Source: Salinirussus sp. (GTDB lineage: Archaea > Halobacteriota > Halobacteria > Halobacteriales > Haloarculaceae). From it: a stretch of 8,516 bases of DNA. The notes under the pieces were generated by a model. That model was not told where the DNA came from. It saw only the letters and a list, made by a program, of their open reading frames with translations, and did no database searches. The DNA is taken from contig JAQCNN010000042.1 of the NCBI GenBank assembly GCA_028275005.1, positions 1-8,516 of the forward strand, given 5' to 3'. This document shows, in pieces, positions 1 to 5,042 of this stretch (the first letter of the stretch is position 1; the number at the start of each line of letters is the position of its first letter). A program made the translations under genes and the position numbers.

Positions 1-624
1 GACCGCACCGTCGTGACGGCTCACGCTCCCGAGTAGCTCCCGGGCGCGTCCCCTGACGGCGTCGGCGCCCGCCGCGACGACATCGTTGACCAGGCCTACC
101 TCCCGGGCCCGCCCAGGGTCGAGTGGCTCGCCCGTGAGCACCAGCTCGCTGGCGACGTGCCGGCCGACGTACCCCGGGAGGACCGACGCTGCCCGGTCGG
201 AGGCGATACCGTAGCCCACCTCCGGGATAGCCAGGGTCGTCTCCGCGCCGACGACGACGAACTCACAGGACAGCGAGACCAGCATCGCCGCGCCGATGAC
301 GGCGCCGTGGCCGGCCAGTGCGACGGGACCGGGGTGGGTCTCGACCTGGCGGTACACCCCTTGGAGGGTCTCGTGGAGGTCGCCGTGTTCCTCGGCGTAG
401 TCGTCGCCGACGATGTCCTCGTCCATCCCGGCACACATCGCCCGGCCCTGCCCGGTTAGCAGGACCGCCCGGCCCCTGTCGCCCTCGAGCTGTTCGAAGG
501 CGCTGGCAAGCCCGCGAACCATCGGCGGCGTGAGGGCGTTTAGCTTCGCCGGGCGCGCGAGTTCGAGTGTGACCAGCTCGGGGGACTCCTCGACGGCGAC
601 CTGCTCGGTGTCGACGGTGACCAT
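1..624 (-). CDS. Enoyl-CoA hydratase/isomerase (crotonase) family protein, partial (3' end outside window)
   Basis: The reading frame runs open from an ATG at 624 to the left edge, giving 208 codons without a stop, so the C-terminus is missing. Crotonase-family landmarks are visible: the N-terminal RPAKLNAL segment (residues 24-31), the first oxyanion-hole loop around CAGMDED (64-70), the second one at GHGAVIGAAMLVSLSCE (105-121), and the IPEVGYGI strand (133-140). Family members act on acyl-CoA thioesters as hydratases, isomerases or hydrolases in the cytoplasm. Glu135 matches the second catalytic glutamate of classical hydratases (rat Glu164). The position of the first (rat Glu144) is Leu115 in my hand alignment. 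That fits a delta3,delta2-enoyl-CoA isomerase or another family activity better than a classical hydratase. The substrate cannot be read from sequence. The gene diverges from the methyltransferase-like gene at 731. No strong TATA box is visible upstream. Confidence 0.92.
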   Translation of the reverse strand, partial: MVTVDTEQVAVEESPELVTLELARPAKLNALTPPMVRGLASAFEQLEGDRGRAVLLTGQGRAMCAGMDEDIVGDDYAEEHGDLHETLQGVYRQVETHPGPVALAGHGAVIGAAMLVSLSCEFVVVGAETTLAIPEVGYGIASDRAASVLPGYVGRHVASELVLTGEPLDPGRAREVGLVNDVVAAGADAVRGRARELLGSVSRHDGAV

Positions 625-730
625 GCCCGCCCATGGCCCGGTGGCGGCATAGCTCCGGCGACTGTCCGCCGGCACCGCGGACCGCCTGTGCTCCGGCACA
701 CATTAGCCCCGCTCGCTCCCAGGGACTGCC
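625..730. other. Divergent intergenic region with GC-rich inverted repeat
   Basis: This 106-bp spacer separates two divergent genes and must hold both promoters. It contains an inverted repeat, CCGGCG (655-660) and CGCCGG (667-672), with a 6-nt spacer. A competing pairing is GTCCGC (664-669) with GCGGAC (677-682). The only AT-richer stretch is around ACATTAG (692-698), about 33-39 nt upstream of the ATG at 731, and it is a weak TATA candidate. In DNA this GC-rich, short inverted repeats arise easily, so an operator role is only a possibility. Confidence 0.35.
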
Positions 731-1510
731 ATGGCAACCGACGAGGAGGAGCGACGCCGCTGTCACGAGCGGCTTCGGGACGCGCTCCCGGCTGTCGAGT
801 GTGGCACCTGTGCGGGCGTCCGGGTGCCACGGCCCGCCGAGCCACGCAAGCCCTTCGACCGCCTGTTCGACCGGGGGACGCCCGAACACTCAAGTTTCGA
901 GGGTGGGCTCGTATCCGTCCACCGCGAGCACACCCGTCCGGGCGAGGACGTCACCGTGGTGGGTGGGGGATTCGGCATCACAACCGTCGCCGCCGCCGCG
1001 GCCGGCGCCCGGGTCACGGTCTACGAGGCCAGCGCCGCCCGGCTCGCCGCGCTCCGGGAGACGCTCCGGCTGAACGGTGTCGACCCCGATAGGGTCACAC
1101 CCCGGCGGGCGGTCGTGGGGACACTCGCCGACGCCGAGGCCGAGGCGAAGGGCCAGCCCCTCCTGTCGAGCCCGACCGTGCCGCCCGCCGACCTGCTCCC
1201 GTGTGACGTGCTCGAACTCGACTGCGAGGGGGCCGAACGGACGGTCCTCCGGGGGCTGGCCGACGAGATGACCGACAGCGCCATGCCGCGGCTCGTCGCC
1301 GCCGAAGTTCACCCGATCAAGCTCGGCGGGGAGCCTGATGCGGTGTTAGCGCTCCTCGCCGGCCTGGGCTACGAGCCGACCGCGTGGCTGACACACGACG
1401 GTGCACCGGTCTCCCGGGACCAGTTCGAGAGGTTGCTCGACGGCGAGACGCCCGACGTCACCGGCCCGGACCACCAGGAGTTCCCCCCGGTCGTCGTCGC
1501 CGAGCGCTGA
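731..1510 (+). CDS. FkbM-family methyltransferase-like protein (SAM-dependent)
   Basis: This 259-aa protein has a Rossmann-type SAM-binding core. The glycine-rich motif I is VTVVGGGFGITTVAAAAAG (residues 74-92). The strand VTVYEAS (95-101) ends in Glu99, the residue type that usually contacts the SAM ribose. The DVLELDCEGAE segment (159-169) closely resembles the D-x-E-G-A-E signature of FkbM-type methyltransferases. FkbM proteins are O-methyltransferases acting on varied substrates such as sugars and polyketides. The substrate here is unknown. The N-terminal about 70 residues contain Cys11, Cys24 and Cys27 (C-G-T-C) and do not match the core fold; they may be a substrate or metal-binding extension. 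The ATG at 731 precedes an acidic and basic start (MATDEEERRR) typical of haloarchaeal cytoplasmic proteins. The VOC gene follows 44 bp downstream on the same strand. The family call rests on motifs only. Confidence 0.82.
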   Translation: MATDEEERRRCHERLRDALPAVECGTCAGVRVPRPAEPRKPFDRLFDRGTPEHSSFEGGLVSVHREHTRPGEDVTVVGGGFGITTVAAAAAGARVTVYEASAARLAALRETLRLNGVDPDRVTPRRAVVGTLADAEAEAKGQPLLSSPTVPPADLLPCDVLELDCEGAERTVLRGLADEMTDSAMPRLVAAEVHPIKLGGEPDAVLALLAGLGYEPTAWLTHDGAPVSRDQFERLLDGETPDVTGPDHQEFPPVVVAER

Positions 1511-1554
1511 GCGGGAAGGGGAGCATACAGGTGGCTGGCGGCCCCAGCGGTGGC

Positions 1555-1890
1555 ATGGATGGGGTCGTCTTCTTCGACACCGAGTGTCACGACGACGTGG
1601 TGGCGTTCTACCGCGAGTTGGGTGCTACGGTGTGGCTCGAACAGCCCGACTGCACAATCCTCCGGGCCGGTGGCTTCCGGTTTGGCTTCTGTGCCCGCGA
1701 GACAGCCGACACGGAAGGGACAATCACCCTCGTCTTCGAGGACCGCGCCAGTGTCGACGACGCCTACAGTGCGGTCGAGCAGGCTGACGGTGAACCGCGG
1801 TACAACGACACCTACCAGATCTACCAGTGTTTCACCGAGGACCCGGAGGGGCGGACCGTCGAGTTCCAGCGCTTCGAACACGCCGAGTGA
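1555..1890 (+). CDS. VOC (glyoxalase/bleomycin-resistance fold) superfamily protein
   Basis: This is a 111-aa protein, the usual size of a single VOC domain built from two beta-alpha-beta-beta-beta units. The first unit reads as VVFFDT, then the helix DDVVAFYRELGA (13-24), then the strands TVWLEQ and FRFGFCA. The second has the strand TITLVFE (56-62), the helix SVDDAYSAVEQA (66-77), and the C-terminal signature CFTEDPEGRTVEFQRF (92-107), which matches the family's common F-x-D-P-x-G-x-x-x-E-F ending. Glu103 lies where many members bind metal. No histidine occupies the usual first metal-ligand position in strand one, so metal dependence and enzymatic activity are uncertain. VOC proteins include isomerases, dioxygenases and drug-binding proteins. 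The ATG at 1555 begins the domain directly; the frame upstream overlaps the previous gene in arginine-rich, non-haloarchaeal-like translation. The gene probably shares a transcript with the gene ending at 1510. Confidence 0.8.
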   Translation: MDGVVFFDTECHDDVVAFYRELGATVWLEQPDCTILRAGGFRFGFCARETADTEGTITLVFEDRASVDDAYSAVEQADGEPRYNDTYQIYQCFTEDPEGRTVEFQRFEHAE

Positions 1891-1913
1891 GCCGTCGGCG
1901 GCGACAGGCACCC

Positions 1914-1921
1914 TCATATGT
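1914..1921 (+). promoter_or_regulatory. Candidate TATA element for nth
   Basis: The AT-rich sequence TCATATGT lies 21-28 nt upstream of the ATG at 1942. This is the spacing expected when an archaeal TATA box drives a leaderless transcript that begins at the start codon. It also argues that the in-frame ATG at 1918, which falls inside this element, is not the real start. The call is by position and composition only. Confidence 0.4.
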
Positions 1922-1941
1922 GCGCCCCACTACCCACTGAT

Positions 1942-2589
1942 ATGGACGTCCGGCAGTTACACCGCGACCTCGTTGCGCTGCACGGCAAGCCCGCAAAGGC
2001 CCACTCGGAGGACGGCGTGCGCCAACTGGTCACGACGGTCCTCTCGCAGAACGTCACCGACGAGCAGACGGCCCGGGCCGCCGATGAGCTGTTCGCCACC
2101 TACCCCGACTACCGGGCAGTCGAGGAGGCCAGCCACGAGGAGCTGGCCGACACCATCTCTGCGGTCGGGCTGATGAACCAGAAAGCCGAGCGGATCCAGC
2201 GCGCGCTCGGCCGGATCCGGGCCGAGACGGGCGGGACGTACACGCTTGCCTTTCTCGAGGAGATGCCCACCGAGGAGGCACAGGACTGGCTCACCGGGAT
2301 CAAGGGGATCGGCCCAAAGACCGCAAGCGTCGTCCTGAACTTCCACTTCGAGCGACCAACCTTCGCCGTCGACACCCACATCGAGCGGCTGTCCACCCGG
2401 TTCGGGCTGATCGAGGAGTCCACGACCGCCGAGCAGGCCCACGAGGTGCTCAACGACACCGTCCCGGACGATATCAAGTACAGCCTGCACGTGCTCCTGA
2501 TCGGTCACGGAAAGGAGTACTGCACCGCCCGTGACCCGGACTGTGACAACCCGGTCTGTGCGACCTACTGCGACTGTCCGGGCTGTTGA
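1942..2589 (+). CDS. nth: Endonuclease III (DNA glycosylase/AP lyase)
   Basis: This 215-aa base-excision repair enzyme removes oxidised pyrimidines and nicks the strand at the resulting abasic site. The helix-hairpin-helix motif LTGIKGIGPKTASVVLN (117-133) carries the catalytic Lys126. The catalytic Asp144 lies in FAVDTHIERL (141-150). The N-terminal LSQNVTDEQTA (34-44) is the usual Nth signature. The C-terminus is cysteine-rich (Cys194, 201, 206, 210, 212, 215) and would hold the [4Fe-4S] cluster. Its spacing can be read as C-x6-C-x4-C-x5-C, whereas the E. coli enzyme has C-x6-C-x2-C-x5-C. Length and motif order are normal for the family. An in-frame ATG at 1918 would add eight residues, but the probable TATA box overlaps it. 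The gene converges with the RNase H-fold gene, whose stop is 6 bp away. Confidence 0.96.
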   Translation: MDVRQLHRDLVALHGKPAKAHSEDGVRQLVTTVLSQNVTDEQTARAADELFATYPDYRAVEEASHEELADTISAVGLMNQKAERIQRALGRIRAETGGTYTLAFLEEMPTEEAQDWLTGIKGIGPKTASVVLNFHFERPTFAVDTHIERLSTRFGLIEESTTAEQAHEVLNDTVPDDIKYSLHVLLIGHGKEYCTARDPDCDNPVCATYCDCPGC

Positions 2590-2595
2590 CTCCGC

Positions 2596-3060
2596 TCACC
2601 CGTCGGGGCCGCGGCGCCCGTGGCCACGACGCTCGTGGCTGTGGCCCGACCGCGCCAGCCGGTGTGCACGCTCGTTGAGCGTCCGCGGCAACGCCCGGTA
2701 GGTGACGTCGGGGACAGCCGACAGCCGGTCACGGATCTCGATGACCCGGCGGCTGACTACCCGGCCGGTCGGCTCGGCGGGCTGTGACGGGTCGACGACG
2801 TTGATCACCTCGTCGGCGTCGCCGTGGATATGCACCGAGGCGACCCGGTCGAACCGGTCGTCGACGGCGCGCACGGCTGCCAGTAGCGCGCGATACTCGA
2901 GTGCGACGTTCGAGACCACCGCGTCGACGGACCGTGACCCCTCGATGTGGGTGGTTGTCCCCTCCTCGACGACGAACCCGACCGCCCCGGAGGTCGGGGT
3001 GGCGTTGTCGGGCCCGTACAGCACGCTCGCATCGAAGGCGACGAGCAGCGACGGGTCCAC
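2596..3060 (-). CDS. RNase H-fold protein (RNase HI-like)
   Basis: A GTG start at 3060 gives 154 aa. The layout matches a compact RNase HI domain: first strand LLVAFDAS with Asp10, a glycine-rich SGAVGFVVEEG strand (24-34), the helix NVALEYRALLAAV (51-63) with Glu55, the strand and turn VHIHGDADEV (76-85) with Asp81, and a C-terminal NERAHRLAR segment (129-137). RNase HI cleaves the RNA strand of RNA-DNA hybrids with Asp-Glu-Asp-Asp chemistry. Here the fourth acid is replaced by His133, as in some divergent members with an N-x-x-A-H-x-L-A ending. Nuclease activity is therefore likely but not assured. The tail (138-154) is rich in His, Arg and Gly, unlike the acidic body. GTG is chosen because no upstream ATG fits the fold and because TTTTGT lies 23-28 nt upstream. 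An rnhA-type function is plausible. Confidence 0.75.
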   Translation of the reverse strand: MDPSLLVAFDASVLYGPDNATPTSGAVGFVVEEGTTTHIEGSRSVDAVVSNVALEYRALLAAVRAVDDRFDRVASVHIHGDADEVINVVDPSQPAEPTGRVVSRRVIEIRDRLSAVPDVTYRALPRTLNERAHRLARSGHSHERRGHGRRGPDG

Positions 3061-3070
3061 AGGTATAACA

Positions 3071-3093
3071 GGGGCTAAGCGGACAAAAGCCCC
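3071..3093 (-). promoter_or_regulatory. Candidate promoter of the RNase H-fold gene, flanked by an inverted repeat
   Basis: On the minus strand TTTTGT (3083-3088) lies 23-28 nt upstream of the GTG start, suiting a TATA box for a leaderless transcript. It is enclosed by the inverted repeat AGCCCC/GGGGCT (plus-strand arms 3071-3076 and 3088-3093). The arms could form a hairpin or serve as a protein-binding site over the promoter. Both the promoter and the repeat are short, so this is tentative. Confidence 0.3.
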
Positions 3094-3126
3094 AGGGCGG
3101 CCGGCCCGGTCCGGTCGAACAGACCT

Positions 3127-3149
3127 GCGCCGACGGTCACCGTCGGCGC
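3127..3149. terminator. 23-bp perfect palindrome downstream of thi4, candidate terminator hairpin
   Basis: GCGCCGACGGT (3127-3137) and ACCGTCGGCGC (3139-3149) are exact reverse complements around one base. RNA would fold as a stem of about 10 bp with a 3-nt loop. It starts 28 bp past the thi4 stop, in the 116-bp gap before the RNase H-fold gene on the same strand. A terminator or RNA 3'-end stabiliser for thi4 is the simplest reading. No T-tract follows directly; the nearest is TTTT at 3085-3088. A dimeric DNA-binding protein site is the alternative. Confidence 0.5.
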
Positions 3150-3176
3150 GTGGCCTGACGCACCTGTCGGCTGGCC

Positions 3177-4109
3177 TCAGTCGTCGGCGGGCGCCGGTGT
3201 CGTCATGTCGACGTCCTCGGCGTCGACACCGAGTTCGTCGATTGCGGCCTGGGCGGCCCGCTTGCCCGACAGCAGCATGGCGCCGAAGGTCGGGCCCATC
3301 CGCGGCAGCCCGTAGGTGGTCGCGGTGGCCATCCCCGTCACGACGAGCCCGTCGTGGGCGAGCCCGGTGTGCTCGACGACCGCGTCCTCGCTCTCGCCGA
3401 CCCACATGGAGTCGTGGCCCGGCGAGTCGTGGCCGGGGGCTCCGTAGGCGTCGTCGCCGGTCTGGTCCATCCCGGTGTTGTGTTCGTCGGCGTGTTCGAT
3501 GCCCGGCGCGTCCAGGACGCCCCGCTCCTGGAGCTTGGAGACGGCGACGGCGTCGTGGCCGGTGGCGTCGATGACGAGGTCGGCCTCGACGGCGATCGGG
3601 TCGACACAGGTGATCTCCCGTGGCAGCGCGTGAACCGGTGTCCAGTTCATCACGATACCGCCGACACGGTGGTCCTCGCGGATCACGATGTCGGTGAACT
3701 CGGTCATATTCTGCATCTTCGCGCCGGCGTCACACGCGGCCTTGATCAGCCCCGAACAGGCCTCGGGCCCGTTGGCGACGTACAGCCCGTCGGTGTCCTG
3801 TGACCGCTTGTAGTCGACGTCTAGCCCGTCCAGTACGCGCTCGGCGGGCGAACGGACGGTGACCTTGTTCATCAGGAACCCGCCGAGCCAGAACCCCCCG
3901 CCGAGATAGTTGTTCTTCTCGACGACCATCGTCTGGAGGCCCCGCTCGGAGAGCTCCTTTGCGGCCATCAGCCCCGAGGGGCCGCCCCCGACGACGATCA
4001 CGTCCGACTCCGAGAAGTTCAGGAACTCCTCGGTCCACTCCTGGCCAATCGCCCTAGTTACCTCCGCCTCGCCGACGTTGCTGAACTGACCGTACTCTGA
4101 GTCGCTCAT
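3177..4109 (-). CDS. thi4: Thiamine thiazole synthase Thi4 (Cys-type)
   Basis: This 310-aa protein makes the thiazole moiety of thiamine from NAD and glycine. Visible features are the dinucleotide-binding motif DVIVVGGGPSG (36-46), the acidic end of the second strand at MVVEKNNYLGGGFW (61-74), the TCVDP segment (167-171), the DATGHD motif (181-186), and the C-terminal GLPRMGPTFGAMLLSGKRAA (267-286). Cys168, next to V-D-P, aligns with the cysteine that yeast THI4 uses as a suicidal sulfur donor. Methanogen homologues carry His there and use sulfide. The Haloferax volcanii enzyme is reported to need its equivalent cysteine. A His/Asp-rich stretch (205-234) contains a tandem PGHDS repeat. The ATG at 4109 is well fixed, because a strong TATA box lies 25-33 nt upstream and the frame beyond is arginine-rich. 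Regulation by thiamine through the palindrome at 4117-4128 is inferred. Confidence 0.97.
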   Translation of the reverse strand: MSDSEYGQFSNVGEAEVTRAIGQEWTEEFLNFSESDVIVVGGGPSGLMAAKELSERGLQTMVVEKNNYLGGGFWLGGFLMNKVTVRSPAERVLDGLDVDYKRSQDTDGLYVANGPEACSGLIKAACDAGAKMQNMTEFTDIVIREDHRVGGIVMNWTPVHALPREITCVDPIAVEADLVIDATGHDAVAVSKLQERGVLDAPGIEHADEHNTGMDQTGDDAYGAPGHDSPGHDSMWVGESEDAVVEHTGLAHDGLVVTGMATATTYGLPRMGPTFGAMLLSGKRAAQAAIDELGVDAEDVDMTTPAPADD

Positions 4110-4116
4110 ACAACCG

Positions 4117-4128
4117 GGTAGTATTACC
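4117..4128. promoter_or_regulatory. Candidate thi4 operator (imperfect 12-bp palindrome)
   Basis: GGTAGTATTACC is nearly self-complementary: its reverse complement is GGTAATACTACC, so 10 of 12 positions agree. It lies 8-19 bp upstream of the thi4 ATG, between the TATA box and the predicted start of transcription, where a bound repressor would block initiation. Haloarchaeal thi4 is known to be repressed by thiamine through ThiR, a ThiN-domain repressor. I infer this could be its site, but I have not compared it with a known ThiR motif. Confidence 0.5.
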
Positions 4129-4133
4129 GAGCG

Positions 4134-4142
4134 ATAAATAAA
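4134..4142 (-). promoter_or_regulatory. TATA box of the thi4 promoter
   Basis: On the minus strand the sequence is TTTATTTAT, preceded by GCG. It is the strongest AT-rich element in this GC-rich window. It lies 25-33 nt upstream of the thi4 ATG, so transcription should begin at or within a few bases of the start codon. Such a leaderless message has no room for a 5' riboswitch. Confidence 0.75.
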
Positions 4143-4186
4143 CGCTTCCCCGGACGAGCGACCGCGCCCCGTCTCCCGGCTGTCAC

Positions 4187-4966
4187 TCAGGGCCAGGGGC
4201 GCGGGCCATCCGGGCCGAAGACCGTGTCGCCGGTGACGGCGGAGACTCCCCACGCCCGCCCGGGGTCGCTCCCGGGGGGCAGGCAGTGCTCGGGGACCAG
4301 CGGCATCGCCACCGGGGTGTAGCCGGCCCGGCGCAGCGCCGTGACGCCGCCGAAGGTGTCGACCACCTCGCCGCGCTCGGTGACCTCGAAGCGTCCGGCC
4401 GCGTTGCGGCGGTATGCGTGGCGAAAGGACCCCCGGTCCGCCGCGGCCAGCGCGTCGACGTGTTCGAGCACCGCGGCAACCTCGTCGGCAACCGAGAGTT
4501 CCAGCCGGGGACGGTCCGCGCCGGTGTCGACCTCCCGCCACTGCACCCGCTCGGGCGGGGCGCGGACGCAGGCGTAGCTGCCGTCCGAGAGCGGCACGCG
4601 GTCGGGGCCGCTGTAGAAGCGCCGCCCCTCCGGGTCGTCGGCAGCCAGCACCGCCGGCGTCTGGAGCACCGACGCCACGAGCCGGGCCAGCGCGTCACCA
4701 CCGCCCGGCGCGGGGACGACGAACAGACAGTCCCGGCCGGCGTCCAGCGCGCTCGCCAGCCGGGGGACGACGGCCTCCGGCCCAACTGTGTCCTCGCTCA
4801 GGGGCTCGACCGCGACTGTCCGGGGGTCGTCGACCAGGCCGACCGCCCCCGCTGTCGGGGTGGCGACAGCCGGCGCGTCGGCCGGCTCCGGCGCTGTCGT
4901 CACATCATAGCCTGCCTGTTCACACAGCTCGACGCCACGCTCCAGCACTGACGGGTAGACGACCAT
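4187..4966 (-). CDS. Uncharacterised haloarchaeal protein
   Basis: This 259-aa soluble, acidic protein is not one I recognise. It starts at the ATG at 4966; a GTG directly before it could add one residue. It has no signal peptide or obvious membrane segment. Strand-like segments are AVGLV (41-45), CLFVVPAPGGGDALARLVASV (80-100) and TPAVLAADD (103-111). The V-V-P-A-P-G-G-G-D stretch looks like a strand, a glycine loop and a helix, possibly binding a phosphate or nucleotide. Further on are DGSYACVRA (128-136), the helical ELSVADEVAAVLEHVDALAAA (156-176) and GGVTALRRAGYTPVAMPLVPEHCLPPG (206-232). A TTTTC element 24-28 nt upstream (4990-4994) suggests its own promoter. thi4 follows 77 bp downstream on the same strand but has its own strong promoter, so a thiamine link is only positional. 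Residues 35-45 resemble residues 20-30 of the nearby RNase H-fold protein. Confidence 0.85.
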   Translation of the reverse strand: MVVYPSVLERGVELCEQAGYDVTTAPEPADAPAVATPTAGAVGLVDDPRTVAVEPLSEDTVGPEAVVPRLASALDAGRDCLFVVPAPGGGDALARLVASVLQTPAVLAADDPEGRRFYSGPDRVPLSDGSYACVRAPPERVQWREVDTGADRPRLELSVADEVAAVLEHVDALAAADRGSFRHAYRRNAAGRFEVTERGEVVDTFGGVTALRRAGYTPVAMPLVPEHCLPPGSDPGRAWGVSAVTGDTVFGPDGPRPWP

Positions 4967-4988
4967 CACCTATCTGTTGGCCTGGAGA

Positions 4989-4994
4989 GAAAAG
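4989..4994 (-). promoter_or_regulatory. Candidate TATA element of the uncharacterised gene at 4966
   Basis: On the minus strand this reads CTTTTC, 23-28 nt upstream of the ATG at 4966, the usual archaeal spacing for leaderless initiation. It is a weak match, recognised by position and by contrast with the GC-rich surroundings. Confidence 0.35.
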
Positions 4995-5042
4995 ACAGCC
5001 GTGGTCAGGGCCGGGTCAGGTGGAGGGCCGACCGCGTCCGTG

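Noticed and set aside
1918..1941. Upstream in-frame ATG that would add eight residues to endonuclease III
   Set aside because: It sits inside the likely TATA element, and the protein from 1942 already starts at the normal N-terminus for the family.
2702..3574. Plus-strand 290-codon frame across the RNase H-fold gene and thi4
   Set aside because: It is antisense to two well-supported genes, and its serine/arginine low-complexity translation is typical of GC-rich shadow frames.
4110..4186. TPP riboswitch upstream of thi4
   Set aside because: The TATA box leaves essentially no transcribed leader before the ATG, and no TPP-aptamer-like motif is seen in the 77-bp gap.
4110..4541. Open frame extending thi4 upstream by more than 140 codons
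   Set aside because: The extension is arginine/glycine-rich, overlaps the next gene in another frame, and crosses the strong thi4 TATA box.
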